From positions 434,001 through 498,000 of the forward strand of contig CAVSNU010000005.1 in the NCBI GenBank assembly GCA_963729445.1: a stretch of DNA of 64,000 nucleotides, in the 5' to 3' direction. Each line of letters starts with the position of its first letter. Within the stretch, counting starts at the first letter, position 1. The notes beneath the pieces are model-generated. The model worked only from the letters and a program-made list of their open reading frames with translations, had not been told where the DNA came from and ran no database searches. The translations under genes were made by a program, and so were the position numbers. Source of the DNA: JACCZH01 sp963729445 (GTDB lineage Bacteria; Chloroflexota; Chloroflexia; Thermomicrobiales; CFX8). Below are positions 1-8,000 of this stretch, one piece after another.

Positions 1-185
1 CCGGCAATCCTTTCAAGCATGCCTGGCTTGACGAGCAGGTAATGCTGGTCAGGTGCGTTCGTATCATTCGCAGGATGCAACACCTCATCGACGGTGCCGA
101 TTTTCTCATTGTCCGCGGTGTAGACATCCTTCCCCTTAAGGGCATCGTAGGCATCGTGGTTGCTCGGATTCCATGACATACTCAT
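1..185 (-). CDS. PRC-barrel domain protein, 3' part outside window
   Basis: The reverse strand reads in frame from an ATG at 185 to the window edge, giving 61 codons. The peptide carries DAYDALKGKDVYTADNEKIG followed by a TVDEVLHP stretch, which is the pattern of a PRC-barrel (photosynthetic reaction centre H / RimM-like) domain. Such domains are common in small stress-related proteins of Chloroflexota and Actinobacteria. The start at 185 is chosen because AAAGGA lies about ten bases upstream; a second in-frame ATG is at 179. The C-terminus is missing, so total length and any second domain are unknown. No function beyond the fold can be given. Confidence 0.75.
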   Translation of the reverse strand, partial: MSMSWNPSNHDAYDALKGKDVYTADNEKIGTVDEVLHPANDTNAPDQHYLLVKPGMLERIA

Positions 186-466
186 CGATGTCGATCCTTT
201 CTTGAGCCATACGAGCGACACTTCACCCTGTTTCATAAGTATAAAACAGTTACGTAAACGCATTGCCTATCCGAATGCGCAAGACGAGGGGCTGACACTA
301 ACCGGGAGGTTGTGTCTGCCGTTCAGCCCGCAATCGCGCCAGGCCAGTTTCTGACGGCCGAGCGAGGAATCACACAACGATCCTGAACTTGGTCGTGCCG
401 CATGAGAACCGGACTACTCGTCAACAGGGGAGGCACGTCTTGGCGGCGTCATCAGCGAAAACGCAA

Positions 467-501
467 GAAGCGGCGACCTGCACCGAGCAGGCCGCCGCTT
501 C
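467..501 (-). terminator. Stem-loop after first substrate-binding protein gene
   Basis: A 15-bp inverted repeat (467-481 and 487-501, one mismatch) with a 5-base loop lies about 120 bases beyond the leftward gene that ends at 624. An almost identical hairpin follows the paralogous gene at 3423-3457, so the terminator was duplicated with the gene. The downstream T-run is weak. Confidence 0.6.
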
Positions 502-566
502 CGTCAGAGCATCCCGCTAGTGCGGCATGTCGGGGTCCAGTGCTTTTAGCGATTCGCGAAAACATT

Positions 567-600
567 GGCGTAGCGGCGCAATGCATTACGCCGCTACGCC
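567..600. repeat. Inverted repeat related to a dispersed CGTAGCGGCGCAAT element
   Basis: GGCGTAGCGGCG at 567-578 is perfectly mirrored by CGCCGCTACGCC at 589-600 around a 10-base AT-rich centre. The motif CGTAGCGGCGCAAT recurs at 12300 with an inverted copy at its far end, and degenerate versions occur near 18478 and 40170. This looks like a short dispersed palindromic element rather than a gene-specific site. Confidence 0.55.
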
Positions 601-623
601 GGTCACCGTTTCCGACAACCGCT

Positions 624-2576
624 CTAGGACTCCTCGTACCAGTTCGCGATGTCGTAGACATCGATCTCCCGCGAGGACGGCACATACCCCTTGATCCGCT
701 TGGAGAATCCAACCGCGCTTGCGCGATGCACCAGGCCGATGCGGACGACCTCGTTGATGACGAGGTCGTTCATGCCGATGAAGAGCTCGGCCTGCACGTC
801 CGGATCGAGCTCGGTGCGCGCTTGCTCCCAGAGGGCGTTGAACTCCTCGTTGACCCAGCGGTGGTAGTTACTGCCCGACCAGTTGTTCGACTTCTGGGCG
901 AGGTCGATGTCTGGCTCGGTGGACTTGAAGCCCGCCATGTAGTCCAGCGGGTAGGGGCTGATCGGGCCGTTGGTGAACATCGTGACGTCGGCATAGAAGT
1001 GCGCGACGGTGTCGGGGTTGCCGGCGTCGGAGGAGAAGTAGACGCTGGCATCGATGGCAACGATCTCGACCTCGACGCCGATCTGTTCCCACGACTGCTT
1101 GATAATCTCCTGGGTCCGCTGCCGGATCGGGCTGATCGTCGAGGTGTAGACCAGCGACAGCTTGCGGCCGTCTTTGGCTCGGACTTTACCGTCGAGGGCC
1201 CAACCGGCCTCGTCAAGCAAGGCCGCAGCAGCATCCAAATCGTAGTCGATCGTCGTATTCGGCGACTTGAACACCTCCGGCGATACGAGCGTGTTCGGAG
1301 AGGGTGTGCCTGTTTTCCCATAGAGCTGGGTTGCGATCGTATCCTGGTCCGTCGCCAGCCGCAGCGCCTCGCGGACCTGCTTGTCGCTCAAAATCGGATG
1401 CTCCGTGCCCGGCTCCGACCGCGCGCCGTCCACTTCTGTATTTGGATCGGCGAAGTTGATCAGGATCTGCTCCACGCTGTTGCCGGGCGTCGCAATGAGA
1501 ATACCCGGCCCGTCCTGAGCGGTCAGCTGCTCGAGAGCGGCCTTCTCAATCTGGAGATTCCAGGCGTAGTCGGTTTCGCCGGTCTGGAGGACCGCCCGGG
1601 CAGCCCCATTTGCGTCGCCGCCACCCTTGAGCTCAACCATCCTGTAGTACGGCTTGTCAGCCTCGCGGTAGTTCTCATTGATCGCATAGCGCACGGTATC
1701 CCCAGGGCGGAACTCATCGACGATGTAAGGACCGGTGCCGATCGGCTTGAGGTTGAAGGCGGCCTCCCGCGCGTTGGGGCCGTTGTACTCCTCAAGAATG
1801 TGCCGGGGAACAACGTAGCCGTTAAAACTGCCCGAGAATATGGCGTACCAGCCGGGATTCGGTTCCGGGAAGTTGAGCTTGACGGTGTAATCGTCGATAA
1901 CCTCAATGCTCTCGATGAGCTCATAGACACTGAGGGTGATGGCCGAGACGTCCGGGTTGGTGGTGTACTCCCAGGTGAACTTGACGTCTTCGGCGGTAAA
2001 GGGCTCCCCGTCAGACCAGACGACGCCCTGCTTGAGCTTGTAGGTGACGCTCATGCCGTCTTCGGCCACGCCACCGTTCTCGAGCGAGGGTACCTCGGCC
2101 GCCAGGCAGGCCTCAAGCGACCCGTCCGACAGGACGTTGACCAGTGGCTCCAGTACCGGACGGGCGGCAAAATTGTCCTTATCGCCCTGGGCAAAGTGCG
2201 GATTGAGAATGGTCGGCGCCTGCCAGACCAACAACCGCAAAATTTCGCCCTTGCCACGTCCCTGACCACCAGCGGGCTCGGAGGAGGTATCCTCGTCGGC
2301 TTCAGCTGTCGAGCTGGTACCAGCACTATCCTCAGCGGCTGTTGTGGGCTCACTGCCGCCAGTTGTTGCCGGCGTCTCCGCCGTACTCGAAGCGGCCGTG
2401 GCCGCTGCATCCCCGCCTTCGTCTTCGTCGGCGCTGCCACAGGCGGCCAGCAGAGCCGCAATGGCTGGCGCGCTCAGACCCAGCGCCATGCCGCGTTTGA
2501 GCACATCACGACGCGTCAATCGTCGTGACACAGCATCATCATGAAGCGACGCAGCATCGAATGAACCGTGAATCAT
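624..2576 (-). CDS. ABC transporter substrate-binding lipoprotein, family 5 (peptide/oligosaccharide type)
   Basis: The 650-residue product is an SBP_bac_5 extracytoplasmic solute receptor that would deliver peptides, nickel or oligosaccharides to an ABC permease. The N-terminus has a twin-arginine segment (RRLTRRDVLKRG) and then LLAACGS, a lipobox, so it is probably a Tat-exported lipoprotein. An acidic Ser/Thr linker follows. The core shows family features such as VWSDGEPFTAEDVKFTWEY and KPIGTGPYIVDEF. I place the start at ATG 2576, which has GGGGA upstream and matches the start of the paralogue at 5443; an upstream TTG would add 13 residues. No permease or ATPase gene is adjacent. It is very similar to the next gene, so the pair arose by tandem duplication. 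The ligand cannot be read from sequence. Confidence 0.93.
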   Translation of the reverse strand: MIHGSFDAASLHDDAVSRRLTRRDVLKRGMALGLSAPAIAALLAACGSADEDEGGDAAATAASSTAETPATTGGSEPTTAAEDSAGTSSTAEADEDTSSEPAGGQGRGKGEILRLLVWQAPTILNPHFAQGDKDNFAARPVLEPLVNVLSDGSLEACLAAEVPSLENGGVAEDGMSVTYKLKQGVVWSDGEPFTAEDVKFTWEYTTNPDVSAITLSVYELIESIEVIDDYTVKLNFPEPNPGWYAIFSGSFNGYVVPRHILEEYNGPNAREAAFNLKPIGTGPYIVDEFRPGDTVRYAINENYREADKPYYRMVELKGGGDANGAARAVLQTGETDYAWNLQIEKAALEQLTAQDGPGILIATPGNSVEQILINFADPNTEVDGARSEPGTEHPILSDKQVREALRLATDQDTIATQLYGKTGTPSPNTLVSPEVFKSPNTTIDYDLDAAAALLDEAGWALDGKVRAKDGRKLSLVYTSTISPIRQRTQEIIKQSWEQIGVEVEIVAIDASVYFSSDAGNPDTVAHFYADVTMFTNGPISPYPLDYMAGFKSTEPDIDLAQKSNNWSGSNYHRWVNEEFNALWEQARTELDPDVQAELFIGMNDLVINEVVRIGLVHRASAVGFSKRIKGYVPSSREIDVYDIANWYEES

Positions 2577-2658
2577 CTCCGAATGTCCCCGTTCTCCCGT
2601 GTGCGCATGTGTCAAGCGGCTTTCGAAACGCCGCTACGGCCATACGCCCTCGCCCAAA

Positions 2659-2682
2659 GCTAAGGATCACGTTCACCTTAGC
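2659..2682 (-). promoter_or_regulatory. Dyad element upstream of first substrate-binding gene
   Basis: GCTAAGG and CCTTAGC flank a 10-base centre, about 83 bases upstream of the ATG at 2576. The paralogue has a matching dyad at 5528-5550, about 85 bases upstream of its own start. In gene sense both share GGTGA-n-CGT-n-ATCC. Conservation of distance and core suggests an operator or a leader hairpin. The regulator is not identifiable here. Confidence 0.45.
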
Positions 2683-3422
2683 TAAGGAGTGACAATATTC
2701 GTTGTTCAGACCTGCGTCAACGGCTACGAATAGATTGGACGCAATAAAGTTATTGAGCGCATACTCTTCGCTGGAACAGGTGAGATTCAAATTCCAGTTT
2801 TGCTCGACCAATCCGAACTCGGCGGCAAGCCCCTGGTTCAACCGTTACACGTGCTCACCGTCGCGGCGCACATCTCAGATTCCAGCAGCCTTGATCGGTC
2901 ATCCTTTCAGAAGACCTACTCGACTGAGCGCAAGCCTGGATTGAGTTTTCTCAACCTGACCGTCGTCAAATATGGGCAGAAGTTCGACTTCCAAGCGGCC
3001 AGGAAGGTCTTGAAGCGCTGCGAATCTGTTCCCACGCCGAGCACATCTTCCACAGCACAGTTCCTTTCTTCATTTCGCAGCTATCGAATCAATATGCCGC
3101 GCCGGGTGTGATGTACCGAATGGAAAGGCAGCGAACGACGGACGCACGTTAGTCGTGCATCGCATTGCTTGAACCGGGGCCTGCTGGCCCCTGCTACGAA
3201 CTCGCTACTATCATGGCAGTGATTATGAGAGGCAATGACGCGTGGCATGTGGGTCAAGGTCCAGATCGTATGAGGTACTCCTGGAGAATGGAACCGGGGG
3301 CTCTCACCCAGACACGTAATTCGACGCAGCACCACGTTCCTGAATCGGGCCGTGCCACATGAGGAGAGCAATACTCGTCAACAGACGAAGCTCGTCCCGG
3401 CCGCACCACGGCCAGAACGCAA

Positions 3423-3457
3423 GAAGCGGCGGCCTGCTCGGTGCAGGCCGCCGCTTC
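3423..3457 (-). terminator. Perfect 15-bp stem-loop after second substrate-binding gene
   Basis: A perfect 15-bp inverted repeat (3423-3437 and 3443-3457) with loop TCGGT lies 43 bases past the leftward stop codon at 3500. It duplicates the hairpin at 467-501. The T-run after it is poor, so termination may be partly factor-dependent. Confidence 0.7.
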
Positions 3458-3499
3458 CGTCAGAGCATCCCGCTAGTGCGGCATGCCTGGCTCCAGGAC

Positions 3500-5443
3500 T
3501 TAGGACTCCTCGTACCAGTTCGCGATGTCGTAGACACCCGCTTCCCACGAGGATGGGACGTGCCCCTTGATCCGCTTGGAGAATCCAGCAGGAATCGAGC
3601 GATGTACCAGGCCGATACGGACGACCTCGTTGATGACGAGGTCGTTCATGCCGATGAAGAGCTCGGCCTGCACGTCCGGATCGAGCTCGGTGCGCGCTTG
3701 CTCCCAGAGGGCGTTGAACTCCTCGTTGACCCAGCGGTGGTAGTTGGTACCAGACCAGTTGTTCGACTTCTGGGCGAGGTCGACGGCCGGCTCGGTGGAC
3801 TTGAAGCCCGCCATGTAATCCAGCGGGTACGGACTGATCGGTCCATTCGTGAACATCGTGACGTCGGCATAGAAGTGCGCGACGGTGTCGGGGTTGCCGG
3901 CGTCGGAGGAGAAGTAGACGCTGGCATCGATGGCGACGATCTCGACCTCGACGCCGATCTCCCCCCAGTACTGCTTGATAATCTCCTGGGTCCGCTGCCG
4001 GATCGGGCTGATCGTCGAGGTGTAGACCAGCGACAGCTTGCGGCCGTCTTTGGCTCGGACTTTACCGTCGAGGATCCAACCGGCTTCGTCAAGCAGCGCG
4101 CCGGCGGCCTCGGGGTCGTAGTCCATCGTGGTATTTGGCGAGGTGAATGAGGCCGGAGACACAAGCGTGTTCGGCGTGGGCGACCCCGCCTCTCCATAGA
4201 GCTGGGTCGCGATGATTTCCTGGTCCGTCGCCAGCCGCAGCGCCTCGCGGACCTGCTTGTCGCTGAAGATCGGATGCTCCGTGCCCGGCTCCGACCGCGC
4301 GCCATCCACCTCGGTCGTGGGATCGGCGAAGTTGAACAGAATCTGCTCCACGCTGTTGCCCGGCGTGGCAACAATGACACCTGGTCCGTCCTGCGACGCC
4401 AGCTGCTCGAGGGCTGCCTTCTCCACCTGGAGATTCCAGGCGTAGTCAGTCTCGCCGGTCTGGAGGGCCGCTCGGGCAGCGCCGTTTGCATCCCCGCCAC
4501 CCTTGAGCTCAACCATCCTGTAGTACGGCTTGTCAGCCTCGCGGTAGTTCTCGTTCATTTCGTAGAGCACCGTGTCGCCGGGCCGGAACTCGGTGATCTT
4601 GTAGGGACCGGTGCCAATCGGCTTGAGGTTGAAGGCGGCCTCCCGCGCGTTGGGGCCGTTGTACTCCTCAAGAATGTGCTTGGGGATAATCTGCCCGTTG
4701 TATGTACCCGAAAACACCGTGTGCCAGGCAGGGTTCGGCTCGGGAAAGTTGAGCTTGACGGTGTAATCGTCGATAATCTCAATACTCTCGATGAGCTCAT
4801 ACACTCCAAGCGTAATGCTCGAGACGTCCGGATTGATGGAGAACTCCCAGGTGAACTTGACGTCCTCGGCGGTAAAGGGCTCTCCGTCGGACCAGACGAC
4901 GCCCTGCTTGAGCTTGTAGGTAACGCTCGTGCCGTCTTCGGCCACGCCACCGTTCTCGAGCGAGGGCACCTCTTCCGCCAGGCAGGCCTCAAGCGACCCG
5001 TCCGACAGGACGTTGACCAGCGGCTCCAGTACCGGGCGGGAGGCGTGATTGTCCTTATCGCCTTGGGCAAAGTGCGGATTGAGAATGGTCGGCGCCTGCC
5101 AGTAGAGCAGCCGCAACATGTCACCCTGTCCGCGGCCTGCGCCAGCGGCAGGTTCGGCGGTTCCGTCATCCTCAGTCGGGGTCGTTGTCGAATCGCTGCC
5201 ACCGTCAGGTGACGGTGTGGCTTCGCTCTCATCGCCGCTCGGAGTGCCTGGTGGGTTCGTCGCGGCGTCGTCTCCACTACCGCTATCGGCTTCGTCGTCG
5301 CTGCCACAAGCAGCCAGCAGGGCTGCAATGGCGGGCGCGCTCAGTCCCAGCGCCATGCCGCGTTTGAGCACATCACGACGCGTTAGCCGTCGTGCAACCA
5401 CGTCGTCCTGAAGCGACGCAAGATCAAATGAACCGTGGGCCAT
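3500..5443 (-). CDS. ABC transporter substrate-binding lipoprotein, family 5, tandem paralogue
   Basis: This 647-residue protein is a close paralogue of the 624-2576 product and is alignable along its whole length. It has the same twin-arginine segment RRLTRRDVLKRG and LLAACGS lipobox, the same VWSDGEPFTAEDVKFTWEF block and the same C-terminal YDIANWYEES. The main differences are in the low-complexity linker after the lipobox (about residues 50-90) and scattered substitutions, such as LYGEAGSPTPNT against LYGKTGTPSPNT. It may therefore have a related but distinct ligand. It has its own upstream dyad and terminator, so the two are separately transcribed. No transport membrane components are in the window, so it would share an ABC core encoded elsewhere. 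Confidence 0.93.
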   Translation of the reverse strand: MAHGSFDLASLQDDVVARRLTRRDVLKRGMALGLSAPAIAALLAACGSDDEADSGSGDDAATNPPGTPSGDESEATPSPDGGSDSTTTPTEDDGTAEPAAGAGRGQGDMLRLLYWQAPTILNPHFAQGDKDNHASRPVLEPLVNVLSDGSLEACLAEEVPSLENGGVAEDGTSVTYKLKQGVVWSDGEPFTAEDVKFTWEFSINPDVSSITLGVYELIESIEIIDDYTVKLNFPEPNPAWHTVFSGTYNGQIIPKHILEEYNGPNAREAAFNLKPIGTGPYKITEFRPGDTVLYEMNENYREADKPYYRMVELKGGGDANGAARAALQTGETDYAWNLQVEKAALEQLASQDGPGVIVATPGNSVEQILFNFADPTTEVDGARSEPGTEHPIFSDKQVREALRLATDQEIIATQLYGEAGSPTPNTLVSPASFTSPNTTMDYDPEAAGALLDEAGWILDGKVRAKDGRKLSLVYTSTISPIRQRTQEIIKQYWGEIGVEVEIVAIDASVYFSSDAGNPDTVAHFYADVTMFTNGPISPYPLDYMAGFKSTEPAVDLAQKSNNWSGTNYHRWVNEEFNALWEQARTELDPDVQAELFIGMNDLVINEVVRIGLVHRSIPAGFSKRIKGHVPSSWEAGVYDIANWYEES

Positions 5444-5527
5444 CGAAGACTATCCTCTTTCTCTTCGCCTATGGTTTTGTCAGCCATTTCTGGGACATCG
5501 TCAAGGCCATGCTTGCGCATTACAAAA

Positions 5528-5550
5528 CCGAGGATAACGATCACCCTCGG
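5528..5550 (-). promoter_or_regulatory. Dyad element upstream of second substrate-binding gene
   Basis: CCGAGG at 5528-5533 pairs with CCTCGG at 5545-5550. It stands at nearly the same distance from its start codon as the 2659-2682 dyad does from its own, and shares the core GGTGA-n-CGT-n-ATCC in gene sense. This is probably a duplicated operator or leader hairpin. Confidence 0.45.
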
Positions 5551-5703
5551 CCAATCTAACAGAATAGCCGACTGGAGGTAGCAGCGTCAAATATGTGGGG
5601 TTGATTAGACGTAATACGAAGAAGTCCCGTGCCCCTGTTACTGGAATATGGAAGTCGCGGTGTTATGTCACTGTTATCGCCGTATCTGCGCCGAGCTGCA
5701 CCG

Positions 5704-6249
5704 TCACGCTCGAAACGACGCAGCCGGTCCAATGATGCGCAGGGCCAACGCCATGCTCCAGTAGAACGCGGCCATCACCAGCGGAACGTATGGGAAGGCT
5801 GCCTCGTCCCAGATCGCCATCATCATGAATGGAACGATGGATACGAGGACGCTTAATCCAATATAAAGATTCGTGCGGTGCAGCCACGCGTATGGCAGAA
5901 AATGTCCTCCGGCAATCGCTGCCAACACCGCCGGGACGTACGCCGCGTTCAACTGATAGGTGATGATCACGGCGGGTAGCGCGACGATCTGGGTCATGGC
6001 GAGCTGAACGGAGAGCGGACGTAGTGGATTGTCGGGGGCCATCGCCTTGAAACCCAGGACTCGCTCGAGCATGAACGCAAGCGGAAGCGCCACCCCACCC
6101 TGAAAGATGATGACCAGGGCGGCTGCCTCGGTGCTGAGGGAGAACGCGAGGATTCCGGCGATGAGCAACGTCAGCCCATACGCTATGAGAAACGCGATCC
6201 CGCCACCTGAGCTTCGAGTAACGTCATCGAGTGCCTGCTCCAGGTCCAT
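5704..6249 (-). CDS. DUF7010-type integral membrane protein
   Basis: A 181-residue, strongly hydrophobic protein with about six predicted membrane spans and no soluble domain. The N-terminal MDLEQALDDVTRSSGGG, then a GILAF span and NPLRPLS, recall the DUF7010 family, whose function is unknown. I choose ATG 6249 because family members begin just before the LEQA helix; a GTG at 6300 would add 17 residues. GGAG lies about 16 bases upstream, which is not ideal. The gene stands alone between leftward neighbours. Family assignment is from memory of the pattern and is only moderately sure. Confidence 0.65.
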   Translation of the reverse strand: MDLEQALDDVTRSSGGGIAFLIAYGLTLLIAGILAFSLSTEAAALVIIFQGGVALPLAFMLERVLGFKAMAPDNPLRPLSVQLAMTQIVALPAVIITYQLNAAYVPAVLAAIAGGHFLPYAWLHRTNLYIGLSVLVSIVPFMMMAIWDEAAFPYVPLVMAAFYWSMALALRIIGPAASFRA

Positions 6250-6518
6250 CGTCGTTCGGTACTCCAGCAATGGCCAGTAAGGGCGTCCTGTTAGTCGCAC
6301 GATGTCTGCGTAGCGGCCAGACTACTGCTCACGGATAGTCCCAGATTCCCCCGTTTGCCCTGAATCGCGCCCTCCTCTCATCCTACGCTGCTCCTACCCT
6401 CAGCGTCACGGATCGACAGCGAGGTAGACACCAGGACCAGATGAAGTCTCGTCTGCAGATCGAGCTCGTCGTCGAAGCGGCGGTTTGGAAAACGCGGTCC
6501 GGCAACTGACCTCCACGC

Positions 6519-7295
6519 TCAATCCTCGTCGAGGTAGCCGATCATGCGCAGGAAGGATTCGATCTTGTCGAGGCTCCAGTCGCTCATGTCGACCTGAATT
6601 GAGAGTGAGGTCTCGGCTGTGCTACCGGCGGAGGACCGCTCTTCGCGGGAGGGCACGAGGCGGACCGGCTGACGCAGGTCGATGGGCGGTTGAGCCTCCC
6701 ATTCAATCACCGGGTCAATCAGGACAGCCGGGTCCGTCGACGAGCGGCGTTGCTCCAGCTCGTCAATCAGGTCGCCGACGATCTCACCAAAATCGCCTAC
6801 CAGCTCTAAGCGGGTCGTTTGGCCCCGCACACCCCGGCGGTACGTTCCGAGACCGGCGTCGTCTGCGAGACGGAAGAAGAAGGTGCGCGCTTCCTCAACC
6901 CGGTTGCGGGGCTGACCGAGGCGCATGTCGACCTGCCAGATGCGCTCCACCCAGGGGGCGTCGAGCAAGGTCAGCTGTTCGTCGAGGGCGCGCTCTAGCG
7001 GGTAGCGGTAAGGACGATAGCCGAGCATCGCCTCAATCAGAATGAGGCGGCGCTCGGACTCGTTGGGTGCGTACGCTAATCGATCGCCAAAGGGAGTAAG
7101 CCGGACGTCACCGGTATCGTCGCGCTCGATCAGCGCAAGCTGTTCAAGGGCGTTGAGCGTCTCGCGCAAGCTCTCGCCGCCACCGAAACGCGCGTCGAGC
7201 GTCGAGCGGTCGGCGCCCTTTCCTTTACAGTACTCCAGAATCCGGCTCATCTCGCGCCAGTCGGTACGGTAAGGCAGGATCAACTCAGCTTCCAT
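6519..7295 (-). CDS. Conserved hypothetical protein with winged-helix-like N-terminus
   Basis: This 258-residue soluble protein begins MEAELILPYRTDWREMSRIL. Its first 75 residues (RILEYCKGKGADRSTLDARF, then LNALEQLALIERD and VRLTPFGDRLA) read like a winged-helix module that sorts by short helices. The middle part is alpha-helical and acidic, and the C-terminal 40 residues form a separate tail ending MIGYLDED. The start at 7295 is preceded by GGTAAGGGA, whereas an upstream ATG at 7349 has no such site. It resembles the DUF5343-like proteins of Chloroflexota, but I do not recognise it firmly. It could be a DNA-binding accessory protein. Confidence 0.6.
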   Translation of the reverse strand: MEAELILPYRTDWREMSRILEYCKGKGADRSTLDARFGGGESLRETLNALEQLALIERDDTGDVRLTPFGDRLAYAPNESERRLILIEAMLGYRPYRYPLERALDEQLTLLDAPWVERIWQVDMRLGQPRNRVEEARTFFFRLADDAGLGTYRRGVRGQTTRLELVGDFGEIVGDLIDELEQRRSSTDPAVLIDPVIEWEAQPPIDLRQPVRLVPSREERSSAGSTAETSLSIQVDMSDWSLDKIESFLRMIGYLDED

Positions 7296-8000
7296 CACAC
7301 TATCCCTTACCTTCCACCACGGGTCGACCGCCGCCTGGAAATACAACATCGATCACGCTATCGCTGGCCCAGTCGCACATGAGGTTGGCTTCCTGTATCT
7401 GCTCAAGGCGCCCGGCGGGCCCAACGCTCTCTCCGAGCATATCGAGCGCGCTCACTCATCCGCTCGGCCGCATTGCGAGGCCACCCTGTCGAGCCGCCGG
7501 TGCGCCCGGCCCGCAGGCCAGGCGCTATAGACCCCAACGGCGAGCTGGCCTGGCCGGCAACGGATCCCCCGCTGGCGCAATCGTCAAGCGCGCCACTTGA
7601 CCACTCCTGCACCTCATTATCTTCAAGCGGACATGAATCGTCAAGCCCTCAAGCTGGCACGATCCGCTGAATACCCCGGCCACGCACGCACGGATGCACC
7701 GCCGCGACGCTGGCAGGCGTCTTAGCAGGCGGAGTCTACGCGGGCGCGGAACGGCTGAACTGGTCATCCTGCTGATGCGCCCGCGCCACACGAAGCGTGC
7801 CTACCCTGACACCCTCTGGTAGCCCATCCTCCCGTGACGAATCTTCTCGCGTGAAGAGTTGTATTCGTCACGCGTCCGATGGCGCTGCCCGACACTCGCC
7901 ACGTATATGCATGCTTGAGTTGACGATAGGTTAATGCTATTCTGTACGTGGAAGAGTCGTATTACAAGCGGCGGCTGCAGCCGCCGCTGTGCTGAGGGTT
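7296..8000. other. Intergenic region upstream of initiator-like gene
   Basis: About 700 bases with no supportable gene on either strand; the short open frames seen have no ribosome-binding site and no family resemblance. It separates divergent genes, so both promoters should lie here. The last part (7905-7990) is AT-rich by local standards (GTTAATGCTATTCTG) and ends in the 22-bp palindrome listed separately. Confidence 0.55.
7967..7988. promoter_or_regulatory. Perfect 22-bp GC palindrome just before initiator-like gene
   Basis: AGCGGCGGCTG and its exact mirror form a 22-bp palindrome centred on CTGCAG. It ends 12 bases before ATG 8001. In mRNA it would form a stem immediately 5' of the ribosome-binding site; as DNA it could be an operator for autoregulation. 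Either role is inferred from position only. Confidence 0.45.

Larger units (their letters stand above)
186..623. other. Intergenic region, no gene seen
   Basis: No convincing coding sequence lies between the PRC-barrel gene and the end of the first substrate-binding protein gene. The stretch holds two stem-loops, listed separately (467-501 and 567-600), and an AT-rich segment around 228-255 with a short CTGTTT/AAACAG dyad. That segment may contain the promoter of the leftward PRC-barrel gene. A long rightward open frame that starts here is antisense to the transporter gene and is not credited. Confidence 0.6.
2577..3499. other. Intergenic region between duplicated transporter genes
   Basis: About 920 bases without a credible gene. 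It contains the upstream control region of the first substrate-binding gene (dyad at 2659-2682) and the terminator of the second (3423-3457). Weak open frames at 2800-3111 and on the reverse strand lack ribosome-binding sites and family resemblance. The segment from about 3352 to 3480 is a diverged copy of 402-520, showing that the duplication extended past the stop codon. Confidence 0.6.

Noticed and set aside
402..2528. A 708-codon rightward open frame
   Set aside because: It is antisense to the clearly conserved substrate-binding protein gene at 624-2576, and its translation has the composition of a shadow frame. A similar one opposes 3500-5443.
2800..3111. 103-codon frame between the transporter genes
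   Set aside because: No ribosome-binding site, no family pattern, and ordinary composition for non-coding DNA.
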